Of a stretch of DNA of 5,656 nt, positions 1-5,431 are shown one piece after another. The DNA comes from Peptococcaceae bacterium (GTDB lineage: Bacteria; Bacillota; Peptococcia; Peptococcales; Peptococcaceae), in contig JAGARS010000119.1 in the NCBI GenBank assembly GCA_017622155.1, positions 1 through 5,656 on the forward strand, written 5' to 3'. The first letter of the stretch is position 1. Each line of letters starts with the position of its first letter. The translations under genes and the position numbers were made by a program. The notes under the pieces are model-generated. The model had not been told where the DNA came from. It searched no databases and was given only the letters and a program-made list of their open reading frames with translations.

Positions 1-1380
1 AACGATGGCAATGACGCAGAAGGCTTCAGACCTGACAGCATTACAGTGAAACTGTTAGCAGACGGTGTAGAAAAAGCAGCTGCGACATTAAACGAAGGCA
101 ATGGCTGGGCATATGAATTTACAGGCTTGGATAAATTCAAAGCCGGTAAAGAAATTGCCTACACAGTAGAAGAAGTAGCGGTAACTGGTTATACAGCAGC
201 GATTACAGGCGATGCAGTTGACGGCTACACCATTACCAATACCCGTGCAGTGAACTTCACAAGCGTAACGGTAAACAAAGTTTGGAACGATGTCAACAAT
301 CAGGACGGTGCAAGACCTGAAAGTATCGAAGTTCAGCTGAAGGCGAACGACATTGCTGCAGCGACAGCGGTATTGAACGCAGACAATAACTGGACTCACA
401 CCTTCACAGACTTAGCAGTATATGCAAACGGCAGAGCCATTGTTTACACAGTAGACGAACTGGATGTACCGGATGGTTATACCAAGTCTGTAGATGGCTA
501 CACCATCACCAACAGCTACACACCTGAAATTACAAATGTAAGCGGTGCAAAATACTGGGTAGACAACAATAACGAAGCGGGCAAACGCCCTGGCGAAATT
601 ACCGTAAATCTGTTAGCAGATGGACAGATAATTGACAGCGTGATTGTTGATGGCGAGGCAAAAGCCAACAGCTGGACTTACAAATTTGAAAATCTTCCGA
701 AATATAAAGATTCCGGTACACCAATTGTTTACACAGTAGAAGAAGAACCGATTAAGAATTACACAACAACAATTAACGGTTTCAACATCACCAACACCAT
801 CGAACAGAAATATTTCGATATCAGCGGTACCAAAACCTGGATCGCTCCGGAAGGTATCAATCATCCTGAAATCGTAATCGACCTGTTCAGAGATGGCGAA
901 AAGTTTGACGAAGTAACATTAGCACCTGGCATTACTGAATACAAATTTGAACGTCTGGAATCCTACGATTTAACAGATGGTCATATGTATCAGTACCAGC
1001 TGGCTGAACGCAAAGCAGACGGTTATGTTCCTTCTTACGAAATGAGAGTGGACGGTAAAGATCGTATCATCGACATTACCAACACCTACAGTGATGAAGA
1101 ACAGTTCGTAACCATCTCCGGCGAAAAGAAATGGATTGCTCCTGAAGGTACTGTATTACCGACAAGCGTAATTGTTGAGCTGTACCAAAATGGCGAAGCA
1201 ATCGATGAAGTAGAAATAACAGCAGATATGAACTGGCAGTACAGTTTCGACAACCTGGATATGTATGATGAAAATGGCATAGCTTACAACTACACAGTAA
1301 AAGAAGTTCCGATTGACGGATACCTCTCCTTGGTAGTACCGACAGCCAACGGCTACGACATCACCAACACACTGTATGTA
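1..1380 (+). repeat. Five tandem Cna_B stalk domains
   Basis: Domain limits by the closing ITN[TS] strand are about 1-243 (partial), 244-522, 523-801, 802-1092 and 1093-1380, each near 93 residues. Predicted isopeptide residues by codon position: Lys two before the conserved Trp at 277, 550, 832 and 1126; Glu in the Y-x-V-x-E type strand at 172, 457, 742, 1006 and 1303; Asn of ITN at 238, 511, 793, 1081 and 1366. Domains 1-3 carry a D-x-N-x(4)-RP segment near the start, while domains 4 and 5 share WIAPEG instead, so two sub-types are present. The bonds are predicted from family knowledge, not shown. Confidence 0.88.
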
Positions 1381-2751
1381 GGTGAAGCAGGGCAGTTCAG
1401 CGTAAGCAAAGCTGTAAGCGGCGGTGACCAGATGGTGCCGGCAGACGATACAGTATACGGATTCCTGCTGAAAGTAAAAGCAACTGTAAACGAATGGGAT
1501 TCCATGAAAGTTTACCAGAAATCCGAACTGGAAGATGCAAGAGATGAGGCTCTGGAAGAGCTGAACGCAGCCAATGAAGAGCTGGCGAGAGCGGAAAGAC
1601 TGTTTAGACAGAATGCAGTAGCATTCACCACAGGTTCTGCATATCAGTTCATCATGGCAGAAGAAGTGTACTATGATGAGCCAGAAGTAACTACAGGCAG
1701 TGCTTATGAATACACCACAGGTTCTGCATACAAGTACACAATCGTTGACAATGATGGTGATATTCTTGTAAAACGCAGTACCACAAGCTCTGCACTGTTC
1801 ATGGACTTCACACCGGCTGCAGATGCAGCAGACGCGATTGAACGTATTATCGAAGCAATCAAGGCGTTGGCGGATGATTTCAAAAACCTGAACAAAGCAA
1901 GCGTATTCCTGAATATGCTGAATGAAGAGCAGCAGAGCAGCACGCCATCTGCACTGAAATTCAACAGAACAGATGCGGAAGATTTATTACAGGCTGAACG
2001 TGATGTGCGCGAAGCCGATGCTCTGGTAGCAGCAACTGAACAGGCAATCGCAGACTTTATCGCAGCAGATGTAACAACTCCATCTGCAATCAAGATTACA
2101 ATGACACCGACTGCAGGCAGCGGCCTGGAAGCAATCGTAATGGAACTGGATACCGACAGTGCACTGTACGATGAAGAAACCATGACCTACGCAATCAACT
2201 TCGAACTGTTGAAAGATACCGGTTATGTATTCGCCATCGAAGCAGCAGACAAAGCGGAAATCGAATACAGTATCAGCGAAATTGACTGGGCATTCGAAAA
2301 TTATGTAGGCACTGAGATTACAGTGAACGGCATAGAGGAAATGGAAGGCAGATATGTGGCGCCGAGAGAAATGGATAAGGCAAGTGCAGATACTTATCTG
2401 TTCAACAATATCTATGAAGATAATCCGCCGCCACCACCTCCTCCACCAGTAGAACCGGATCCAGAAGACCCTCCATACGTACCGCCGTATGTACCACCAT
2501 ACGTGCCACCGGTAATTCCAGACGAACCACCGGTAATTCCTGATGAACCACCTGTAATTCCGGAAGAACCTGTAGTAATTGAGGAACCGGAAGTGCCAAT
2601 GGTAGATATCCCGGGTGAAATCATTGAAGAAGAAGACATCCCATTAGGCGATGCTCCTCCAACCGGTGACAATACAAATGCAGTTCCATTCATGGTAATG
2701 ATGGCACTGGCAGCAGCTGGTCTGGTAATCACACGCAGACGTTTCAACTAA
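1..2751 (+). CDS. Sortase-anchored Cna_B-repeat surface protein (5' end missing)
   Basis: This is the C-terminal 916 residues of a large cell-wall-anchored protein. The frame is open from base 1 in the middle of a Cna_B domain, so the true start lies upstream; the first in-frame ATG (base 46) is inside that domain and is not the start. Order of parts: five Cna_B domains (1-1380); a sixth Cna_B-like domain whose halves (about 1381-1485 and 2182-2424) are separated by a helical insertion with T-x-S-A motifs; a Pro-rich spacer (2425-2590); and an APPTG sorting signal with a hydrophobic segment and an RRRFN tail. Cna_B domains form rigid stalks of surface adhesins and pilins, often locked by Lys-Asn isopeptide bonds, and every domain here keeps the Lys, Glu and Asn positions expected for that (Lys of the first lies upstream). 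I see no cysteine in the 916 residues. The ligand-binding head, if any, is outside the window. Role as adhesin or pilus subunit is inferred. Confidence 0.93.
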   Translation, partial: NDGNDAEGFRPDSITVKLLADGVEKAAATLNEGNGWAYEFTGLDKFKAGKEIAYTVEEVAVTGYTAAITGDAVDGYTITNTRAVNFTSVTVNKVWNDVNNQDGARPESIEVQLKANDIAAATAVLNADNNWTHTFTDLAVYANGRAIVYTVDELDVPDGYTKSVDGYTITNSYTPEITNVSGAKYWVDNNNEAGKRPGEITVNLLADGQIIDSVIVDGEAKANSWTYKFENLPKYKDSGTPIVYTVEEEPIKNYTTTINGFNITNTIEQKYFDISGTKTWIAPEGINHPEIVIDLFRDGEKFDEVTLAPGITEYKFERLESYDLTDGHMYQYQLAERKADGYVPSYEMRVDGKDRIIDITNTYSDEEQFVTISGEKKWIAPEGTVLPTSVIVELYQNGEAIDEVEITADMNWQYSFDNLDMYDENGIAYNYTVKEVPIDGYLSLVVPTANGYDITNTLYVGEAGQFSVSKAVSGGDQMVPADDTVYGFLLKVKATVNEWDSMKVYQKSELEDARDEALEELNAANEELARAERLFRQNAVAFTTGSAYQFIMAEEVYYDEPEVTTGSAYEYTTGSAYKYTIVDNDGDILVKRSTTSSALFMDFTPAADAADAIERIIEAIKALADDFKNLNKASVFLNMLNEEQQSSTPSALKFNRTDAEDLLQAERDVREADALVAATEQAIADFIAADVTTPSAIKITMTPTAGSGLEAIVMELDTDSALYDEETMTYAINFELLKDTGYVFAIEAADKAEIEYSISEIDWAFENYVGTEITVNGIEEMEGRYVAPREMDKASADTYLFNNIYEDNPPPPPPPPVEPDPEDPPYVPPYVPPYVPPVIPDEPPVIPDEPPVIPEEPVVIEEPEVPMVDIPGEIIEEEDIPLGDAPPTGDNTNAVPFMVMMALAAAGLVITRRRFN
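1381..2424 (+). other. Sixth Cna_B-like domain split by a helical insertion
   Basis: The segment begins with FSVSKAVSG (Lys codon at 1408) followed by YGFLLKVKA, which resembles the first strands of a Cna_B or DUF5979-like domain. The matching later strands appear only about 230 residues on: YVFAIEA, EYSISEID (Glu codon 2278) and YLFNNIYE (Asn codons 2404 and 2407). Between them (about 1486-2181) lie three predicted helical stretches: the heptad-like SELEDARDEALEELNAANEE (from about 1525), a stretch with AIERIIEAIKALADDFKNLN (from about 1837), and one with AEDLLQAERDVREADALVAA (from about 1975). These are interspersed with T-x-S-A motifs. The split-domain reading is an inference from strand order and the conserved Lys/Glu/Asn positions. 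Confidence 0.6.
1627..2169 (+). repeat. Seven copies of a T-T-[GPS]-S-A-[YLI] motif
   Basis: Copies lie at 1627-1650 (TTGSAYQF), 1690-1713 (TTGSAYEY), 1714-1737 (TTGSAYKY), 1780-1800 (TTSSALF), 1939-1962 (STPSALKF), 2074-2097 (TTPSAIKI) and 2149-2169 (DTDSALY). The core is small/polar residues, Ser-Ala, then alternating hydrophobic residues, suggesting a turn followed by a beta strand. Codons differ between copies (for example GGTTCTGCA and GGCAGTGCT), so the motif is kept at protein level rather than being a fresh DNA duplication. I do not recognise a named function. Confidence 0.75.
2425..2590 (+). repeat. Proline-rich wall-spanning tandem repeats
   Basis: Eight consecutive Pro codons (2425-2448) are followed by three 12-bp PPYV units (2470-2505) and three 21-bp PPVIP[DE]E units (2506-2526, 2527-2547, 2548-2568), then an acidic Glu/Pro/Val stretch. 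Such regions just before a sorting signal typically thread the peptidoglycan. Near-identical tandem units make the copy number prone to slippage. Confidence 0.88.
2653..2748 (+). other. Sortase sorting signal with APPTG motif
   Basis: APPTGD (2653-2670) is followed by a hydrophobic segment (VPFMVMMALAAAGLVIT, about 2683-2733) and the basic tail RRRFN just before the stop. This is the classic three-part cell-wall sorting signal, but Ala replaces the usual Leu of LPxTG. In the family, the sortase cuts between Thr and Gly and links Thr to peptidoglycan or to a pilin Lys. Which sortase class acts here cannot be told from the window. Confidence 0.85.
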
Positions 2752-2804
2752 ATAAGAAAAATGCAGTTGAAAACGAACGCTAAAAAAGAATCATAATTAC
2801 AACT

Positions 2805-2837
2805 AAGCAGGCTCTCCAATTGGGGAGCCTGCTTTAT
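2805..2837 (+). terminator. Intrinsic terminator after the surface protein gene
   Basis: A perfect or wobble-paired stem of 12-13 bp (arms 2805-2817 and 2822-2834; one T-G wobble) closes an AATT tetraloop. It is followed by only a short T-rich tail (TTTATAA). The stem is strong and lies 54 bp after the stop. The weak T-run lowers certainty about efficiency slightly. It separates the surface protein from the next unit. Confidence 0.82.
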
Positions 2838-2894
2838 AAGTGAAAAAATGCGTATAAATGTACCTACAAAAAGCGATAAATTGCCGGAATGCAC

Positions 2895-2923
2895 TTTATT
2901 ACAGCAGAAAAATTTTATATAAT
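2895..2923 (+). promoter_or_regulatory. Candidate sigma-A-type promoter for the YqxD-ALDH unit
   Basis: A perfect TATAAT lies at 2918-2923, 38 bp before the ATG at 2962. The element 17 bp upstream (TTTATT, 2895-2900) matches TTGACA in only three positions, and there is no TG extension. It sits just after the preceding terminator, where a promoter is expected. Confidence 0.5.
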
Positions 2924-2961
2924 AAGAGAAAGCAAATGAAGGAAGGGGAAATTAGCAGCAT

Positions 2962-3438
2962 ATGCGTATATTAATTGATGCAGATGCTTGTCCGGTGGTG
3001 GATATTGCCATTGAACTTGCCCGCGCGTTTCAGCTGGAGTGTATTTTGCTGTGCGATACGGCACACTATTTCAATCGAGAAGGTGCCCGTACTGTTGTAT
3101 TAGGACAGGGCGCAGACAGCGTTGATTTTGCGTTGGTGAACATGGTACAGAACGGCGACATTGTTATTACACAGGATTATGGCTTGGCAGCTATGTGTCT
3201 GGCGCGAAAAAGCGTTGTATTAAACCAGAATGGTATGGTGTACCATGAAGGCAATATTGACAGCCTGTTGGCAAGCCGTCATATGGGGCAGAAAATCAGA
3301 CGCAGTGGTGGACGCACCAAAGGCCCTGCAAAACGTACAAAAGAACAGGATGAAATGTTTGCAAAGCAGTTGCGCAAACTGATTTTATCTGGTATAAATA
3401 ATAGTGTGGATAATGCTGCCGATATGACAGTACAATAA
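2962..3438 (+). CDS. yqxD: YaiI/YqxD family (UPF0178, DUF188) PIN-like protein
   Basis: The 158-residue product has the family signatures: an N-terminal DADACP (residues 6-11), ITQDYGLA (69-76), and SGGRTKGP (115-122) near the C-terminus. Length is close to the usual ~150. The family adopts a PIN-like nuclease fold with acidic residues (here Asp6, Asp8 and Asp72 are candidates for metal binding), but its biochemical role is not established, so nuclease activity is only a possibility. The protein is cytosolic, with no signal or membrane segment. The start is the ATG at 2962, preceded by GGAAGGGGAA (2941-2950) at a slightly long spacing; this start gives the canonical N-terminus. The last ~15 residues after ILSG are an unconserved tail. 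It is probably co-transcribed with the aldehyde dehydrogenase homologue that begins 32 bp after its stop. Confidence 0.92.
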   Translation: MRILIDADACPVVDIAIELARAFQLECILLCDTAHYFNREGARTVVLGQGADSVDFALVNMVQNGDIVITQDYGLAAMCLARKSVVLNQNGMVYHEGNIDSLLASRHMGQKIRRSGGRTKGPAKRTKEQDEMFAKQLRKLILSGINNSVDNAADMTVQ

Positions 3439-3454
3439 ATCAACAATCGACCGC

Positions 3455-3463
3455 AAAGGGGGA
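3455..3463 (+). promoter_or_regulatory. Ribosome binding site supporting a GTG start
   Basis: AAAGGGGGA ends 7 bases before GTG at 3471. The next in-frame ATG (3540, residue 24) has no comparable site and would remove the N-terminal helix typical of the family, so GTG is the preferred start. Confidence 0.75.
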
Positions 3464-3470
3464 TTTCATC

Positions 3471-4862
3471 GTGAGTGAATCTTTATCACTGAAAGAAATT
3501 TTACAAAATCAGCGAAAATATTTTCGCAGTGGTGTAACTATGGACATTGAATGGCGTATTCATCAGTTAAAACTGCTGAAAAAAACCATTAAAAAATATG
3601 AAGATAATTTATTCTGGGCTCTGGCAGATGACCTGGGCAAGTCGGAATTTGAAGCGTTTACCACCGAAATCGGTATGGTGTACAACGAATTGAACAATGC
3701 AATTAAACATCTGCCGAAATGGGCAGAAAATAGATCTGCAGAAGGCGGCAGCATTCATCAGTATCCGGGCAAGCTGGAAACCCATGTAGAACCATTGGGG
3801 CTGGTGCTGATTATTGTGCCTTGGAACTATCCGGTGCAGATGGTATTTTCGCCATTGATTGCAGCGGTAGCAGCGGGCAACTGTGTTGCTATCAAACCAT
3901 CGGATTTGGCTCCGAAAACACAGAAAATTGTAGAAACCATTATCAAAGAAACTTTTGAAAAAGATCATGTGCGTTTCTTTATTGGCGGTGCAGAAGTTGG
4001 CCGTGAGCTTCTGAAAGAAAAATTTGACCATATTTTCTTCTCCGGCAGTCAGGAGATCGGCAAATATGTGATGCATGCAGCTGCGGAGCACTTGACATCA
4101 GTAACACTGGAGCTGGGTGGGAAAAACCCGTGTATCGTAGATGAAAGTGCAGATATCAAAGTGGCTGCCAAACGTATTATTTGGGGTAAATGCCTCAATT
4201 GCGGTCAGACAGCAGTAGCGCCGGACTATGTATTGGTAGCTCGCTCCAAAATGAACGAACTGATTGATTATATGCAGTACTATCTGGATGAGTTCTATCC
4301 AAATGGTGTGTTTAATAATCCGGATTATCCATGTATCATCAATGAAACACAGATTGATCGCCTTGTCGGATATCTGGAAGAAGGAACTGTATTGTATGGC
4401 GGGAACTATGATAAAGATAAGCGCAAAATGGAACCGACTTTGCTGGTGAAAATGGATGTGTTCGACAGCAAAGTGATGAACGAAGAAATCTTCGGGCCAA
4501 TTTTGCCAATCATTCCGTTTGATAAATTAAGTCAGCCGATTGCTTATGTTGGCCGTCATCCAAAACCGTTGGCATTGTATCTGTTCACCCGTGACCCGGG
4601 TGTGAAACAGCTGATTATGGAGAATATTTCTTTTGGCGGCGGCTGTATCAACGATACTATTTTCCACAACAACAATACCAATGTGCCGCTGCGCGGTGTA
4701 GGGCAGAGCGGCTTTGGCGGTGCATATCACGGGAAAGCCGGGTTTGATACATTCTCGCATACCAAAGTGATTCTGAAACAGTCTAATGAAATTGAGCTGC
4801 CATTGCGTTATCCGCCACATCAGAAAAAAATGAAAATCATTCGCACGATGATGACCAAATAA
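3471..4862 (+). CDS. Class-3-type aldehyde dehydrogenase homologue lacking the catalytic Cys
   Basis: The 463-residue protein has the full length of the ALDH3 group (NAD(P)-dependent oxidation of fatty or aromatic aldehydes; relatives include YwdH in Bacillus). Visible motifs: PWNYP with the oxyanion Asn119; nucleotide-fold FSGS (190-193); ELGGKNP with general-base Glu214; NEEIFGP (Glu339, Phe341) for cofactor ribose; and a C-terminal PLRGVGQSGFGGAYHGKAGF block. The nucleophile position reads NCGQTAVAPDY, with Ala248 (GCA, 4212-4214) where the family has Cys in GQTC. The Glu-to-nucleophile spacing of 34 agrees with human ALDH3A1 (Glu209, Cys243), as does the Asn, so the alignment is firm. Cys241 and Cys244 lie nearby but are not at the right position. 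It starts with GTG. No membrane anchor is seen at the C-terminus. Ordinary dehydrogenase and esterase chemistry should be lost; cofactor binding may remain. It is likely in an operon with the YqxD gene. Confidence 0.93.
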   Translation: MSESLSLKEILQNQRKYFRSGVTMDIEWRIHQLKLLKKTIKKYEDNLFWALADDLGKSEFEAFTTEIGMVYNELNNAIKHLPKWAENRSAEGGSIHQYPGKLETHVEPLGLVLIIVPWNYPVQMVFSPLIAAVAAGNCVAIKPSDLAPKTQKIVETIIKETFEKDHVRFFIGGAEVGRELLKEKFDHIFFSGSQEIGKYVMHAAAEHLTSVTLELGGKNPCIVDESADIKVAAKRIIWGKCLNCGQTAVAPDYVLVARSKMNELIDYMQYYLDEFYPNGVFNNPDYPCIINETQIDRLVGYLEEGTVLYGGNYDKDKRKMEPTLLVKMDVFDSKVMNEEIFGPILPIIPFDKLSQPIAYVGRHPKPLALYLFTRDPGVKQLIMENISFGGGCINDTIFHNNNTNVPLRGVGQSGFGGAYHGKAGFDTFSHTKVILKQSNEIELPLRYPPHQKKMKIIRTMMTK

Positions 4863-4902
4863 TTTGCTTGCAAAAGCCGATTGTTTCGGTATGTTGAGGT
4901 GC

Positions 4903-4958
4903 TTTTCCACAGAGTTATCCACGGAATTTGTGAATTGTGCACAAATTTCTGTGGATAA
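4903..4958 (+). promoter_or_regulatory. Cluster of three DnaA-box-like sites
   Basis: TTTTCCACA (4903-4911) fits the relaxed consensus TTWTNCACA. TTATCCACG (4915-4923) differs from the perfect box at one base. TGTGGATAA (4950-4958) is the exact reverse complement of TTATCCACA. Two point one way and the third the other. No dnaA, dnaN, rpmH or other origin gene is in the window, so this would be a non-origin cluster if it binds DnaA at all. It overlaps the terminator hairpin, which may explain the second and third boxes as paired arms. Confidence 0.45.
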
Positions 4959-4971
4959 CTTTTTGTTTTTT
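4914..4971 (+). terminator. Long intrinsic terminator of the YqxD-ALDH unit
   Basis: Arms GTTATCCAC (4914-4922) and GTGGATAAC (4951-4959) pair perfectly. Pairing continues inward through G-T, GAA/TTC and, after one bulged A, TTTGTG/CACAAA, giving about 19 bp with a 7-base loop. The stem is followed at once by TTTTTGTTTTTT (4960-4971). It starts 51 bp after the dehydrogenase stop. Stem strength and the T-tract make this a convincing terminator in the + direction. Confidence 0.85.
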
Positions 4972-5399
4972 GCTGTAAAATGCGTTCAAAACAGTATTTA
5001 GAACAGGCAGTTTACCAAATTCCTTTCCTCATTGGCTCTGGACATCAACTTGATTTGTTTTCTTCGGTCGGACATCCTGTCCATCTCAGCAAAAATAAAT
5101 CTGCCTTGCTCTCCATCCCAAAATCGAATTCGGAAATTGTATTATTACCTGTTCTTTCGTTATGGCGAGTTAAGCTTCCTCAGTATAATAATTCTCCCAA
5201 TATTTTTTATGGCAAATCGTTTCTTTCTCGTATTACAATTTCGCACTTTTTGTCGCAGTGTGTCACAATTTTGTATGACGGTGCTGCTTTTGGCGGAATT
5301 GTGAAATCTTCTGTCGCGCACGCTGATTTTAGAATCCCTGCAATGCCGAAAAAGAGCGGAACAGCGGGGAATTTGCGCGTTTCTTTTTGCCTTGTGCGG
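4972..5399. other. Gene-free, pyrimidine-rich intergenic stretch
   Basis: I find no convincing gene here. The + strand is rich in T and C, unlike the purine-rich coding strands on either side, which lowers stop-codon frequency and leaves long but unconvincing open frames. No tRNA, rRNA, CRISPR or recognisable riboswitch is visible; in particular I see no c-di-GMP aptamer before the pilin gene. Small symmetric elements exist (GGACA-TCC-TGTCC at about 5070-5082, and the repeat listed at 5263-5304). It might be a leader, an untranslated RNA, a dispersed intergenic repeat or a decayed gene. Confidence 0.6.
5263..5304. repeat. 8-bp inverted repeat TCACAATT / AATTGTGA
   Basis: TCACAATT (5263-5270) and AATTGTGA (5297-5304) are exact inverted copies 26 bp apart, about 130 bp before the pilin-like gene. 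The spacing could suit a hairpin base or a pair of protein-binding half sites. An 8-bp match in AT-rich DNA can arise by chance, so function is uncertain. Confidence 0.4.
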
Positions 5400-5408
5400 T
5401 GTTATAGT
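5400..5408 (+). promoter_or_regulatory. Candidate extended -10 promoter of the pilin-like gene
   Basis: TGTTATAGT matches the extended -10 pattern TGnTATAAT with one mismatch. No good -35 lies 16-18 bp upstream. Transcription would begin near 5415, giving a leader of about 17 bases that starts almost at the ribosome site. Confidence 0.45.
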
Positions 5409-5416
5409 GGCAGTGC

Positions 5417-5426
5417 AAGGAGGTGA
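5417..5426 (+). promoter_or_regulatory. Strong Shine-Dalgarno of the pilin-like gene
   Basis: AAGGAGGTGA is a near-complete anti-Shine-Dalgarno match. Eight bases separate GGAGG from the ATG at 5432, fixing that start over the internal ATG at residue 8. Confidence 0.88.
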
Positions 5427-5431
5427 GAGAA

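Noticed and set aside
46..48. ATG as the start of the surface protein
   Set aside because: The frame is open back to base 1 and the bases before it encode normal Cna_B sequence (NDGNDAEGFRPDSITV); there is no ribosome site.
1..1380. CRISPR array or DNA-level tandem repeat
   Set aside because: The periodicity is that of ~93-residue protein domains with diverged DNA and a continuous reading frame.
2412..2747. A Gly/Ser-rich - strand open frame with GGSSGIT repeats
   Set aside because: It is the antisense reading of the proline-rich repeats of the surface protein.
4903..4971. Chromosomal replication origin
   Set aside because: Only three box-like sites, two of them explained by hairpin pairing, with no dnaA, dnaN or other origin gene nearby.
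4998..5084. A 28-residue - strand mini-ORF starting MDRMSDRRKQ
   Set aside because: No Shine-Dalgarno or convincing promoter, and it is too short to judge without conservation.
5032..5304. A 90-codon + strand open frame overlapping the previous one
   Set aside because: No ribosome site and no recognisable motif; its Phe/Leu-rich translation is what T-rich DNA gives.
4980..5426. A 148-codon + strand open frame between the terminator and the pilin-like gene
   Set aside because: It begins directly after a terminator T-tract with no ribosome site, its translation resembles no family I know, and the pyrimidine-rich strand lowers stop frequency, so an open frame by chance is plausible. It also runs through the pilin promoter and most of its ribosome site.
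5300..5431. c-di-GMP or other riboswitch before the pilin-like gene
   Set aside because: No recognisable aptamer core was found, and the best promoter lies immediately before the ribosome site.
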